Shown: positions 1-7,738, counted from the first letter of the stretch. The stretch is DNA of 12,116 nt from Oscillospiraceae bacterium (GCA_031285645.1 JAITVU010000094.1:1-12116); one strand, 5' to 3'. Notes: generated by a model from the sequence alone, not told the origin. Translations and numbers: made by a program.

Positions 1-54
1 CAGTAGTGGGGATATCTTGTTCCATTGCTTTTCTGTTAATTCATGTCGTCTCAT
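1..54 (-). CDS. IS5-family transposase, N-terminal 18 codons only
   Basis: Reading leftward from the ATG at 54 gives MRRHELTEKQWNKISPLL, the typical opening of IS5-family transposases (an insertion-element helix-turn-helix domain, often described as DUF4096-like). These proteins bind the IS ends before a DDE catalytic domain cuts the DNA. An in-frame TGA lies one codon upstream of this ATG, so no earlier start is possible in this frame. The purine-rich TGAGG before the ATG sits very close to it. The gene is cut by the window edge, so whether it is intact is unknown. Confidence 0.8.
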   Translation of the reverse strand, partial: MRRHELTEKQWNKISPLL

Positions 55-113
55 ACCTCATTAGTTCGCTTATTGTGCAACTTTACTGCATGTTTGAGGT
101 TTCAAAACACACT
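1..113 (-). mobile_element. End of an IS5-family insertion sequence (cut by window edge)
   Basis: The segment holds the start of an IS5-type transposase (reverse strand from 54) and about 60 nt of AT-rich upstream DNA. On the reverse strand the outer tip reads AGTGTGTTTTGAAACC, which looks like an IS terminal repeat. It is directly followed outside by CTAG (114-117), and IS5-family elements are known to duplicate a short YTAR target. The other end is off the left edge, so neither the inverted repeat nor the target duplication can be confirmed. The boundary at 113 is an inference; the transposase start is seen directly. Confidence 0.55.
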
Positions 114-220
114 CTAGGATAACAAACAAGAGCTTTATACCCCCGAAAGCTTTTTTTGATTTCCATCATATTCTTTTTAAAATCAATCCAACAATTCCAA
201 AGAGACCCACAAATAGATGG

Positions 221-430
221 ATGTGTGAAGCATTTTCCGAGATGTTCGCAGTTGCTGCTCTGTTAGATAGTCCATATTCTGAATTTGATTATTACAATAT
301 GTTGTCATATGACGATAAACAAGAGTTGGTTGATTTTTTTCAAGTGCTTATAAGCACACAATCTTATAACGCAAAAGGGAATCGCTCTTGGGAGCAACTA
401 AAAAAGAAATATAGTCAGGATAATTGTTGA
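221..430 (+). CDS. Small hypothetical protein (69 aa), element cargo
   Basis: I do not recognise this protein. It is 69 aa, acidic and aromatic-rich, with a run of D/Y residues near 20-33 and a basic C-terminal part (SWEQLKKKYSQ). It has no membrane segment, signal peptide or familiar motif. The frame is open upstream to 98, but that stretch overlaps the presumed IS end and reads like random AT-rich sequence. The ATG at 221 has no good ribosome binding site. An intrinsic terminator starts two bases after the stop codon, which argues that something here is transcribed and may make this a real small gene or the 3' end of one broken by the IS. Coding status is uncertain. Confidence 0.4.
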   Translation: MCEAFSEMFAVAALLDSPYSEFDYYNMLSYDDKQELVDFFQVLISTQSYNAKGNRSWEQLKKKYSQDNC

Positions 431-431
431 G

Positions 432-472
432 GACAAGGCCCGCGAAATGGTGGCCTTGTCTTTGTTTATTTT
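432..472 (+). terminator. Intrinsic terminator between the 69-aa ORF and tnpW
   Basis: GACAAGGCC (432-440) pairs perfectly with GGCCTTGTC (452-460) across an 11-nt loop. It is followed by the U-rich tract TTTGTTTATTTT (461-472). It would end transcripts arriving from the left and insulate the tnpW-recombinase unit from upstream cargo genes. The tnpW ribosome binding site begins directly after it. Confidence 0.8.
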
Positions 473-486
473 GAGGATGATTATAT

Positions 487-651
487 ATGTCGCAAATCGA
501 AAAAGAGAATATTGAGTTAAAAGTTGGAGGGATTACATTTTATGTAGTCCCTCATTTTATGGAAAGCAGCAAGGATAGTATCGATTCCAAGCTTGTAAAC
601 CTGATGGAACAGGAGACGGAAAATCGTATGACAAAAGCCGATTCTTCATGA
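487..651 (+). CDS. tnpW: TnpW-family transposon-encoded small protein (54 aa)
   Basis: This 54-aa ORF matches the pattern of TnpW, the small protein encoded beside TnpX-type serine recombinases in Tn4451-like and related clostridial elements. The visible match is a beta-rich core (IELKVGGITFYVVPHF), then SSKDSIDSKLVNLMEQE; family members read roughly 'IG.TTY.V..HFS..S.ET..DKI.RLI'. Its biochemical role is not established. A GAGG ribosome binding site (473-476) lies 10 nt before the ATG, right behind an upstream terminator. The recombinase start follows 69 nt after the stop. The family call is from memory of the pattern; the position next to the recombinase supports it. Confidence 0.75.
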   Translation: MSQIEKENIELKVGGITFYVVPHFMESSKDSIDSKLVNLMEQETENRMTKADSS

Positions 652-664
652 TTTAGGCAGCTTT

Positions 665-676
665 ATGTGGTATACT
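665..676 (+). promoter_or_regulatory. Possible extended -10 promoter for the recombinase
   Basis: TATACT at 671-676 is preceded by TGG (668-670), which gives an extended -10 element about 45 nt before the recombinase start. No good -35 box is placed 16-18 nt upstream, so this is a weak call. The recombinase may instead be co-transcribed with tnpW. Confidence 0.3.
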
Positions 677-687
677 TATCTTTGTAA

Positions 688-2430
<1,743 letters not shown>

Positions 2431-2431
2431 A

Positions 2432-2496
2432 CATAAAAATGAAGAGTGTCCTTATGCATTCGAGATTTCTCAATCTCAAATCCCATAAGGACACTC
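2432..2496 (-). terminator. Terminator of tRNA-Pro (long nested hairpin)
   Basis: On the reverse strand, just past the tRNA, GAGTGTCCTTATG (2496-2484) pairs perfectly over 13 bp with its complement at 2456-2444. A second small hairpin lies in the loop (2462-2467 with 2472-2477, 6 bp). The U-rich TTCATTTTTAT (2443-2433) follows. This reads as an intrinsic terminator for the leftward tRNA. In the rightward direction no U-tract follows, so it is unlikely to terminate the recombinase mRNA. Confidence 0.75.
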
Positions 2497-2500
2497 AACC

Positions 2501-2577
2501 TGGTCTGAGTGGCGGGACTTGAACCCACGGCCTCTACCACCCCAAGGTAGCGCGCTACCAAACTGCGCCACACCCAG
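2501..2577 (-). tRNA. tRNA-Pro, anticodon GGG
   Basis: The reverse strand folds as a complete 77-nt tRNA. The acceptor stem CTGGGTG pairs with CACTCAG (one G-U), followed by discriminator A and an encoded CCA. The D-stem is GCGC/GCGC. The anticodon stem CTACC/GGTAG carries the loop TTGGGGT, which gives anticodon GGG (reads CCC proline codons). The T-arm is GTGGG-TTCAAGT-CCCGC. It has its own promoter and terminator. The 3' end faces the mobile element; the gene appears intact. Confidence 0.95.
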
Positions 2578-2590
2578 AAACAGCTTAACC

Positions 2591-2619
2591 AATATATCAC
2601 ATTTTTAGTCAGATTGCAA
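2591..2619 (-). promoter_or_regulatory. Promoter of tRNA-Pro
   Basis: The reverse strand has TTGCAA (2619-2614), a 17-nt spacer, then TATATT (2596-2591), with TGA directly before the -10 (an extended -10). The -10 lies 13 nt before the mature 5' end of the tRNA at 2577. This is a strong sigma-A type promoter by appearance. Confidence 0.75.
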
Positions 2620-2684
2620 GAGCATAATACATTTTTATTGCCTGTTTAAACCATCGATTCACACAGCATTTTTTATTAACACGG

Positions 2685-3167
2685 TCACTGATTTGCACCC
2701 TTTCGTAATTTTGTAAAAAAACTGGATAACAACGCTTTGCAGTCGTCCTCCAAAATGCCGCCGGTCACGAGAGGGTGATGATTAAAAGGTATGGCGTTAA
2801 AGTCCGTGAGTGTGCCCATACACCCCGCCTTTTTGTCATAAGCGCCATAATAAACATGTTTTATTCGCGCATTGATTATGGCGCCGGCACACATGGGACA
2901 AGGCTCAAGCGTGACATATAAATCGCACATATGCAGCCGCCACCCGCCAAGCTTTTTACAGGCCATATCGATTGCCATCAGCTCCGCGTGAGCCAGCGCG
3001 TTTTTGTCAGTTTCCCGCCGGTTGAACGCGGAAGCAACGATTTCGTCATCCCGAACAATCACAGCGCCGACAGGGACCTCCCCCAGGCTGGCCGCTGTTT
3101 TGGCCTGCACGATTGCGAGGCGCATAAAATGTGCGGCCTTGCCGTCGTCATGTAAATGCGTATTCAT
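2685..3167 (-). CDS. tadA: tRNA-specific adenosine deaminase TadA
   Basis: TadA deaminates A34 to inosine in the wobble position of tRNA-Arg(ACG), in the cytoplasm. The 160-aa length is normal. The zinc-dependent deaminase signature is complete: HAE (H60, catalytic E62) and PCPMC (C90 and C93 as zinc ligands), preceded by EVPVGAVIV. The C-terminal part (CMGTLTDF, then NHHPLVTGGILEDDC) is typical of TadA rather than of cytidine or guanine deaminases. The ATG lies 2 nt after the stop codon of the upstream CPBP gene, with no clear ribosome binding site of its own, so translation is probably coupled to that gene. Confidence 0.92.
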   Translation of the reverse strand: MNTHLHDDGKAAHFMRLAIVQAKTAASLGEVPVGAVIVRDDEIVASAFNRRETDKNALAHAELMAIDMACKKLGGWRLHMCDLYVTLEPCPMCAGAIINARIKHVYYGAYDKKAGCMGTLTDFNAIPFNHHPLVTGGILEDDCKALLSSFFTKLRKGANQ

Positions 3168-3169
3168 AC

Positions 3170-4192
3170 TTATGGCACCAAATACTGGGACGTGATGAAA
3201 ACAGTCACGGCCAATAATATAATCGGCATGATGGAAGTGAAGAAATAGAGATGCTTTTTCCCTTCTGACATGGGCAGCGGGGACGGTGCGATGCGGAACA
3301 TATTATTGTTTTTCATCATCAGATAAGCAAGCGAAATCAGGCCGCCCAAAACATAAACCGCCAGCATGACGGTATTGATCATCTGATCCTGTTCCGGCGT
3401 TGTAAAGCGCATGGTGAGCTCAAGCAGCACGGCAACGCCGTTATTGATAAAATGTATGATGATCCCCGTCCAGAGGGACCCGGTCCGGAGCACCATATAG
3501 CCCATGACAAGTCCCATGATAAGCGTGTTGGGGCCCTGGACAAGGTTGCCGTGCGCCATGGCGAAAAGGATGGAAGAAACCACCAGCGCGAACCCGTCGC
3601 CGAACCGCCGCAGCGACTGCATGATCACGCCTCTGAACATCATCTCCTCTAAAAAAGCGGGCGCGATAATCAGGTTGATGCAGTAAACAAAAATAGAGAC
3701 GGGCTGCTCGGGGGCAGACATGTCCGGCATTGTCGGCGTCAGCCCGAAAACAAGCTGAATGACGCGCGACAAAAAATCGGACAGGTAAACGCCGACAATG
3801 GACATGCCCAGGCAAAAGAAAATGCCCGGTATAAGCAGGGACATTTTCGGCGGCTTCATGGGAAAGGCGATATCTTTTGGTATGCGAATCCACACGACCA
3901 TGATGATAATCGGGACGACGAAACCGGCCGTATAGGCAATCAGAGACAAAATATTCTCATAAATGTAGTAACCGTCCTGCGTCATTCTGCCGTAAAAAAA
4001 GATGCCGACTAATAAAGAAATCGCAAACACAACGACAATACTCAAGCCATATTGGAGCAGCATACCGAAACCAATGATATTGGCATTTTTCCTCAGAGCT
4101 TTTTTGATGGGATCTTTTCGGTTTTGAGGCGGCGCCTGGTATGGTGTGGGCGCGCGCGGGCCCCCCGGGCTGTTTTGATTGTAGTAGTTCAT
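3170..4192 (-). CDS. CPBP-family intramembrane glutamic protease
   Basis: This 340-aa membrane protein belongs to the CPBP (Abi/CAAX-like) family of intramembrane proteases; its substrate is unknown. A short hydrophilic, proline- and asparagine-rich N-terminus (1-36) precedes about eight hydrophobic segments. The family motifs are present: EEMMFR (E182, E183, R187), H214 in FAMAHGN, and HFINN (H247, N251), the presumed catalytic and metal- or water-coordinating residues. Some relatives process peptides or confer bacteriocin self-immunity, but nothing nearby indicates a bacteriocin. A ribosome binding site (GGAG) lies about 6 nt before the ATG. The stop is 2 nt from tadA. The upstream lipoprotein gene ends 57 nt before the start without a clear terminator, so the three may share a transcript. 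Confidence 0.88.
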   Translation of the reverse strand: MNYYNQNSPGGPRAPTPYQAPPQNRKDPIKKALRKNANIIGFGMLLQYGLSIVVVFAISLLVGIFFYGRMTQDGYYIYENILSLIAYTAGFVVPIIIMVVWIRIPKDIAFPMKPPKMSLLIPGIFFCLGMSIVGVYLSDFLSRVIQLVFGLTPTMPDMSAPEQPVSIFVYCINLIIAPAFLEEMMFRGVIMQSLRRFGDGFALVVSSILFAMAHGNLVQGPNTLIMGLVMGYMVLRTGSLWTGIIIHFINNGVAVLLELTMRFTTPEQDQMINTVMLAVYVLGGLISLAYLMMKNNNMFRIAPSPLPMSEGKKHLYFFTSIMPIILLAVTVFITSQYLVP

Positions 4193-4249
4193 TGTGTCTC
4201 CAATCCGGTTGTGTGCCTATTGATTATCAGGGATATGGCGGATTTCATG

Positions 4250-5440
4250 TTACCGCAGGAAGGGCAGGCCGCGATTTTGATTATCTGAAATATCCCAGAT
4301 GCTTGTGAAGTCCCAGCCCTCAAAGGTTTCCCGTTCGCACAGTTCAAGCGTTTCGCAAGCCCTCACACCGAGCGTACTGTCTTCGGCATTCTTGTTGCCG
4401 ACAGGTTTCCAGTTCGATGTTGCCGTAAAATTGTAGTAACAATTTTCAAGGAACCCGTCGGAGGAACCGATAAAGCCGCCGACCAGCGCGGCCGATACTT
4501 TTGTGTAAACTTCGGCGTTGGCGTAGCAGCGCTTAATCTCCGCGTTTCCGTTTGCGCCGATAAAACCGCCGATGCGGGCGGCCTCCTCGCCGTTCGCGCC
4601 TTTGACGGCGGTGACGGATCCCAGCGCGTAGCAATCGCTGAGCACAGCGCCGAAGCTGATATTCCCGGCAAAAGCGCCGGCGTAGGCGTTGCCGGACACC
4701 TCGGCGTTGGCAAAGCAACGCTCGACTGTAGACGGCGCATCCTCATAGTGAATATCGCCGACAATCCCGCCGACATTTTCATAGGCCGACGTGACGGAGC
4801 CGCGGAAGGAACAGTTTTCCATAACGCCGCTGCTGGAGCCGGCGATGCCGCCGACATTGTAGCGCCCCTGGATATTGCCGCCCGTGACATGCACGTTTTT
4901 GACTGTTCCACCCGGGCCGACGGACCCAAAGAGGCCTGTGCCCTCATCGAAGCCGTTGTCACGGATTGTCAGGCCCATAATGATGAAGTCCCCGCCGTCG
5001 AAAACCGCCTCAAATGAAAAGCCCTCGCCGCCGGTTATGCCGCCGATAGGGGTGAAATCCGTGCCGTTCAGGTTCAAATCGTTTTGAACCGTATAAATAT
5101 TTTGTTTATACGCGTTATCGCCGCTGTTGACAAGCGCCGCGAGCGCCGCGAGCTGTTTGGGATTTTCGATCGCCACATGACCGGATTCATCCGGCTTGAG
5201 CAGCGCCGCCGCTTCCCCGGCTGTGAGCGTGACCGTGTCCAGCGGCACCTGCGGGATACTGGACTCATCCTCAGATTCGCTGTCGCTGTTATCTGAGGGT
5301 ACGTCGCTGTCCACAGGCCCTTCAATAACATCGTCGAGCCCCATGACGCCGCTGTCCTGCGCGGAGGACACATCCCCGTTCTGGGCGCACCCCGCCGTCG
5401 ATATCAGCGCCGCTAACATCAGGCCAATAAACCTCTTCAT
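4250..5440 (-). CDS. GLUG-repeat surface lipoprotein
   Basis: This 396-aa protein is predicted to be exported and lipid-anchored. It starts with a signal peptide whose lipobox is STAGC, making C18 the acylated cysteine. A low-complexity acidic Ser/Asp/Glu linker follows (about 25-65). Residues 85-130 hold a small domain (IENPKQLAALAALVNSG, then TVQNDLNLNG) that usually precedes GLUG repeats. Residues 160-340 carry several GLUG-type beta-helix turns (VGGIAGSSSG, VGGIVGD, AGAFAGNI, IGGFIGAN, VGGFIGSS) alternating with ENCSF/DCYA/RCYAN strands. The C-terminus reads IWDISDNQNRGLPFL, as in other GLUG proteins. Such proteins are usually cell-surface or adhesion-like; the ligand is unknown. GGAGGG lies 8 nt before the ATG, with a promoter further upstream. 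Confidence 0.85.
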   Translation of the reverse strand: MKRFIGLMLAALISTAGCAQNGDVSSAQDSGVMGLDDVIEGPVDSDVPSDNSDSESEDESSIPQVPLDTVTLTAGEAAALLKPDESGHVAIENPKQLAALAALVNSGDNAYKQNIYTVQNDLNLNGTDFTPIGGITGGEGFSFEAVFDGGDFIIMGLTIRDNGFDEGTGLFGSVGPGGTVKNVHVTGGNIQGRYNVGGIAGSSSGVMENCSFRGSVTSAYENVGGIVGDIHYEDAPSTVERCFANAEVSGNAYAGAFAGNISFGAVLSDCYALGSVTAVKGANGEEAARIGGFIGANGNAEIKRCYANAEVYTKVSAALVGGFIGSSDGFLENCYYNFTATSNWKPVGNKNAEDSTLGVRACETLELCERETFEGWDFTSIWDISDNQNRGLPFLR

Positions 5441-5465
5441 ATTCTATTCCCTCCAAGACCTAATT

Positions 5466-5474
5466 ATTATAGCA
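5466..5474 (-). promoter_or_regulatory. Extended -10 promoter of the lipoprotein gene
   Basis: The reverse strand shows TGC followed by TATAAT (5471-5466), a consensus extended -10, 25 nt before the ATG at 5440. A T-rich tract lies upstream (5489-5481). No good -35 box is seen at normal spacing, which an extended -10 can compensate for. Confidence 0.6.
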
Positions 5475-5543
5475 CACAATAAAAAAAAAGGAATGAATAG
5501 TTTGATTTTAGCGAAAAATGGTACCGCCGAGATTATCAGGCAT

Positions 5544-5586
5544 AAAAAGGCCGCTTCAAAACAGGTCATTTTGAAGCGGCCTTTTT
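5544..5586 (-). terminator. 18-bp palindromic terminator after tgl
   Basis: The arms at 5544-5561 and 5569-5586 are perfect reverse complements over 18 bp with a 7-nt loop. The GC core GGCCGCTTC is flanked by A- and T-runs, so each strand ends in a U-tract. It lies 18 nt past the tgl stop codon and should end the leftward tgl transcript. By symmetry it could also work rightward, although no rightward gene reaches it. Confidence 0.9.
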
Positions 5587-5604
5587 AAATTGGGAAATTG
5601 ACGT

Positions 5605-6423
5605 TTAAACTGAAAACAGAGGCTGCGGCAGATGCCATACAAGAGGCGCGCGGTTCTCCTCTGTGTTGTTATCGAGGCCCGCCCGCGCAAGACCTTTAAA
5701 GTCCGGACGACTGAGGGTGTCGAGAAGGTGCGCGAATACAGTCGCGCCCTGTTTGCGGTTGCTGTTGAGGTCCCTGATAATTTGCTCCGCCGTGCCGATG
5801 CCGACGCCGTGGCCGTAGTAGAGCCCATCCGGGAGCACAATGACATTTTCCCCCTGCCACCATGGCGCTTTGGGATCCACGTCGTCATTTTTAAAGTAGG
5901 CTCTGTCGCCGAGGAGTGTGTCCGCCACCGGCTTTGGATTGCCCAGGCCCGCCATCAGGGGGTTCCCAATCGCCCAATCCATCAAAAAGATATCGGGAAA
6001 CACTTTGTCGAACCGCTCCTCTCCGTATACGTCAAGCAGCGCCTTGTAATAGACAATCTGCATGGCAGTCGCGCATTCTGTGGCGTACTCTTCGCCGTGC
6101 GCGAAAATATCGGCGACGGCGGCTCCCGCGCTCACGCCTTTTTTAAGCCTGAAACCGCCGTTATCCGTGCGGTCCCAGAATTTGGGGTTGCATTTGGCGT
6201 CATGGAAGCCCGAAAACGACAGATAGCTGCCGCTCAGGTCGCGGGACGCTTTCACCACGCTGTCGCGCACATCCAGTTCGAAACGCAGCTGGTCGATATC
6301 CGCAAAACTATAAGTCGCGTCGCTGGCCGCCATTGTTTCAAGCACGTGGCGCTGAACGCTGCCCTCATCGTAATGGGTTGGCATGTCGGCGATTTCCGTC
6401 AGTTTACCCGCAATTTTAATCAC
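5605..6423 (-). CDS. tgl: Protein-glutamine gamma-glutamyltransferase (Tgl)
   Basis: Tgl is the Bacillus-type transglutaminase that forms glutamyl-lysine cross-links between spore-coat proteins in the mother cell (shown in B. subtilis, with GerQ as a substrate). The 272-aa product aligns by eye with the B. subtilis enzyme along its length. Key matches are YATECATAMQIVYY (C117 as nucleophile), LGDRAYFKN (171-179), WWQGENVIVLPDGLYYGHGVGI (E192 and H205 as probable catalytic partners) and a QIIRDLNSNRKQGA segment. A tail of about 20-25 residues (248-272) extends past the usual end. The start is GTG, overlapping the upstream TAG stop by one base, with GGAGG 8 nt before it. It is translationally coupled to the unknown upstream gene. 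Confidence 0.93.
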   Translation of the reverse strand: MIKIAGKLTEIADMPTHYDEGSVQRHVLETMAASDATYSFADIDQLRFELDVRDSVVKASRDLSGSYLSFSGFHDAKCNPKFWDRTDNGGFRLKKGVSAGAAVADIFAHGEEYATECATAMQIVYYKALLDVYGEERFDKVFPDIFLMDWAIGNPLMAGLGNPKPVADTLLGDRAYFKNDDVDPKAPWWQGENVIVLPDGLYYGHGVGIGTAEQIIRDLNSNRKQGATVFAHLLDTLSRPDFKGLARAGLDNNTEENRAPLVWHLPQPLFSV

Positions 6424-7181
6424 TAAATCCGCCTCCGATCCGTTGGGAAATTTGAATTATTGATGGTGAAAACGGTGGGCTTGCTCGCGTATTGATGGCT
6501 TTCTCCCGTAAATGTGAGGCGGCGGCTGTTTGTTTCCAGCCACGCCGGGAAATTCTCGACGCCGTCGAAATCATTGCTGCCCTCAAAGCGGTCGATTCCC
6601 AAAAGTTCTCCCGCGAATTTTGCTTCTTCAGCATTTTCGGAGGCGAGCCGGGCGGCAATGAGATGCAGCGCCTGCGCGTCCCGGCTGTGAAAAAAGGCCC
6701 AGATGAGGTCGTGGGTGTTTTGCCCTACCTTATTGCGCGCAAAGATCATATGCGCGGCTAAAGGGAGGATATTCATATCCCCGTACAGATCGATCAGCAC
6801 CGACACGGTGATGTCGAGCGTTTTTTTATAGCCCGCGTCGAGGCCGTCGGCATCGTACCCGGTCTCGAGTATCCAGCGCAGAGCGGCGTATGTATCGGCG
6901 TCCTTGCGTGAGAGGTAATCGGGCGCGTCGGGCTCCATGATCTGCGCGACGATGCCCGCGGCCCTTGCGCCGCGTGTTTCCAAAAGCGGCAATAGACCCA
7001 ATCCGTGGATGTGGGGCAACAGGATATAGAGGCTCGGGAAGGAGAGGGCCGGGTCGTTGACGGCCTCGGCGGCAGCTGTAGCGCCGCGCTCATACGCCGC
7101 GCGAAGCGCGTCGATACACGCTTTGTCGCCGTCCCGGGTTCGCACAGTGTCCAGATACGCGGTATTCAGTTCGTTTTTCAT
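6423..7181 (-). CDS. Unrecognised 252-aa protein coupled to tgl
   Basis: I do not recognise this family. The product is soluble, with no signal peptide or membrane segment. It appears mostly helical from 1 to about 200, with alternating Ala/Leu-rich helices such as GARAAGIVAQIM and KFAGELLGIDRF that resemble a HEAT-like or four-helix arrangement. A different, Ser/Thr/Asn-rich tail follows (about 210-252). No catalytic motif is obvious. The ATG at 7181 is preferred because GGGGA lies 5 nt before it; the in-frame ATG four codons upstream (7193) overlaps that site and has no ribosome binding site of its own. Its stop codon shares a base with the tgl start, so the two are coupled and may act together, possibly in the spore coat. 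That role is inference. Confidence 0.8.
   Translation of the reverse strand: MKNELNTAYLDTVRTRDGDKACIDALRAAYERGATAAAEAVNDPALSFPSLYILLPHIHGLGLLPLLETRGARAAGIVAQIMEPDAPDYLSRKDADTYAALRWILETGYDADGLDAGYKKTLDITVSVLIDLYGDMNILPLAAHMIFARNKVGQNTHDLIWAFFHSRDAQALHLIAARLASENAEEAKFAGELLGIDRFEGSNDFDGVENFPAWLETNSRRLTFTGESHQYASKPTVFTINNSNFPTDRRRI
6432..6436 (-). promoter_or_regulatory. Ribosome binding site fixing the GTG start of tgl
   Basis: GGAGG on the reverse strand lies 8 nt before the GTG at 6423. It sits inside the last codons of the upstream gene and supports GTG as the true start, since the product then begins MIKIAGKL, similar to the B. subtilis Tgl N-terminus. Confidence 0.75.
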
Positions 7182-7186
7182 AGGAA

Positions 7187-7191
7187 TCCCC
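7187..7191 (-). promoter_or_regulatory. Ribosome binding site deciding the start at 7181
   Basis: GGGGA on the reverse strand lies 5 nt before the ATG at 7181. It overlaps the alternative in-frame ATG at 7193, which makes that longer start unlikely. Confidence 0.6.
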
Positions 7192-7222
7192 ATTTCTATA
7201 TGGCATTAAAGCTCTCTGGTTC

Positions 7223-7252
7223 ATATTATTGCAAAGCATCAAAAAATGTGAA
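7223..7252 (-). promoter_or_regulatory. Candidate promoter for the unknown gene-tgl pair
   Basis: The reverse strand has TTCACA (7252-7247), an 18-nt spacer and TAATAT (7228-7223), about 40 nt before the start codon. This is a sigma-A type match of 5/6 and 4/6. I saw no clear sigma-E or sigma-K site, although tgl in B. subtilis is a sporulation gene. Confidence 0.4.
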
Positions 7253-7311
7253 AAAAGCACCGACAAATAAAATAAAACCGCCGTTACCTGTTTTTTAGCA
7301 TAATTTTACTG

Positions 7312-7317
7312 TATAAT
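7312..7317 (+). promoter_or_regulatory. Candidate rightward -10 box before the long leader
   Basis: TATAAT lies at 7312-7317 in an AT-rich stretch. The best -35 at 17-nt spacing (TGTTTT at 7289-7294) is poor. If active, it would start a transcript near 7324 that runs through the cloverleaf toward the GH2 gene, giving a leader of about 415 nt. Confidence 0.35.
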
Positions 7318-7320
7318 ACG

Positions 7321-7544
7321 GACAGGGGATGGCTGTTTTAATGAAACGAAGGGGTGTAATTTCCTGCCCCCTGGGGCGGTTCTTTGTCCCAGGCCAGCGG
7401 AGCGTTCCATGTGTTCCATATACGTTTGATATCCCGCCACAAGCGACGGGGAGTTTCCTTTTGTTTAAAGCCGTTCAGCAATACTTTCTTTGTACATGCA
7501 TGGTTTTCCGTTTTACGGGATTCCTGAAGGCGGATATGCCCGGA
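7321..7544. other. Gene-free stretch of unknown nature
   Basis: No convincing gene is seen on either strand. The open frames here (rightward 7329-7682, leftward 7338-7589) have unusual composition, lack ribosome binding sites and run into the cloverleaf palindromes. The sequence has GC-rich blocks, including a short hairpin CCCC-CTG-GGG around 7367-7377. It may be a leader, a non-coding RNA, or part of a longer repeat unit that ends with the cloverleaf. Confidence 0.4.
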
Positions 7545-7640
7545 GCCGCAAATCCGCCGCGCTTTAAAAAGCGCGGCGCCACCACGCATGTTTACATGCG
7601 TGGTGCCCCTGGCGGCTTGCCGCCAGGGGGGATTTGCGGC
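7545..7640. repeat. Perfect cloverleaf (four-way) inverted-repeat structure
   Basis: The closing stem is GCCGCAAATCC (7545-7555) with GGATTTGCGGC (7630-7640), 11 bp. Inside are three hairpins. The first pairs 7556-7564 with 7569-7577 (9 bp, loop TAAA). The second pairs 7580-7590 with 7595-7605 (11 bp, loop TTTA). The third pairs 7606-7615 with 7620-7629 (10 bp, loop CTTG). Every base of the 96 except the three tetraloops and GC at 7578-7579 is Watson-Crick paired. The first two loops are complementary to each other and could kiss. Both strands fold equally, so it could act as RNA or as a DNA structure. I know no family name that I can assign safely; a miniature mobile or palindromic intergenic repeat is the best guess. 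Confidence 0.85.
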
Positions 7641-7695
7641 GTTTGGGGACTGAGCAAAATTCGATGTTGTTTTGGCTCTTGAATCACGATCAATA

Positions 7696-7704
7696 TGGTA
7701 TATT
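7696..7704 (+). promoter_or_regulatory. Extended -10 promoter of the GH2 gene
   Basis: TGG followed by TATATT (7699-7704) lies 34 nt before the GH2 start codon and downstream of the cloverleaf. No -35 box is well placed. If this is the main promoter, the cloverleaf is outside the GH2 mRNA. Confidence 0.45.
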
Positions 7705-7722
7705 AAACGCGCTTCGGCGCAT

Positions 7723-7728
7723 GGGAGG
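7723..7728 (+). promoter_or_regulatory. Ribosome binding site fixing the GH2 start at 7739
   Basis: GGGAGG lies 10 nt before the ATG at 7739. The longer open frame from 7634 would begin inside the cloverleaf stem and has no ribosome binding site, and the homologous start (RRLFNDGWCF) follows the 7739 ATG. Confidence 0.75.
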
Positions 7729-7738
7729 CGCTATAGTA

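Noticed and set aside
84..167. Short leftward frame of 28 codons crossing the IS boundary
   Set aside because: It spans the presumed IS tip, is very short, and shows no known motif; it is probably chance in AT-rich DNA, though it could be the start of a gene disrupted by the IS.
2444..2496. The 13-bp hairpin as terminator for the recombinase mRNA or as an element terminal repeat
   Set aside because: No U-tract follows it in the rightward direction, while a good one follows leftward right after the tRNA, so tRNA termination explains it better.
5632..6426. Rightward open frame (264 aa) opposite tgl
   Set aside because: It mirrors the tgl frame; Tgl homology on the other strand is unambiguous.
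7329..7682. Open frames on both strands through the gene-free region (7329-7682 rightward, 7338-7589 leftward)
   Set aside because: Both read through the palindromes, have odd Cys/Pro/Gly-rich or Arg/Lys-rich composition and no ribosome binding site; no family is recognised.
7634..7738. N-terminal extension of the GH2 gene to an ATG at 7634
   Set aside because: It would start inside the closing stem of the cloverleaf, lacks a ribosome binding site, and the 35 extra residues do not look like a signal peptide or GH2 sequence.
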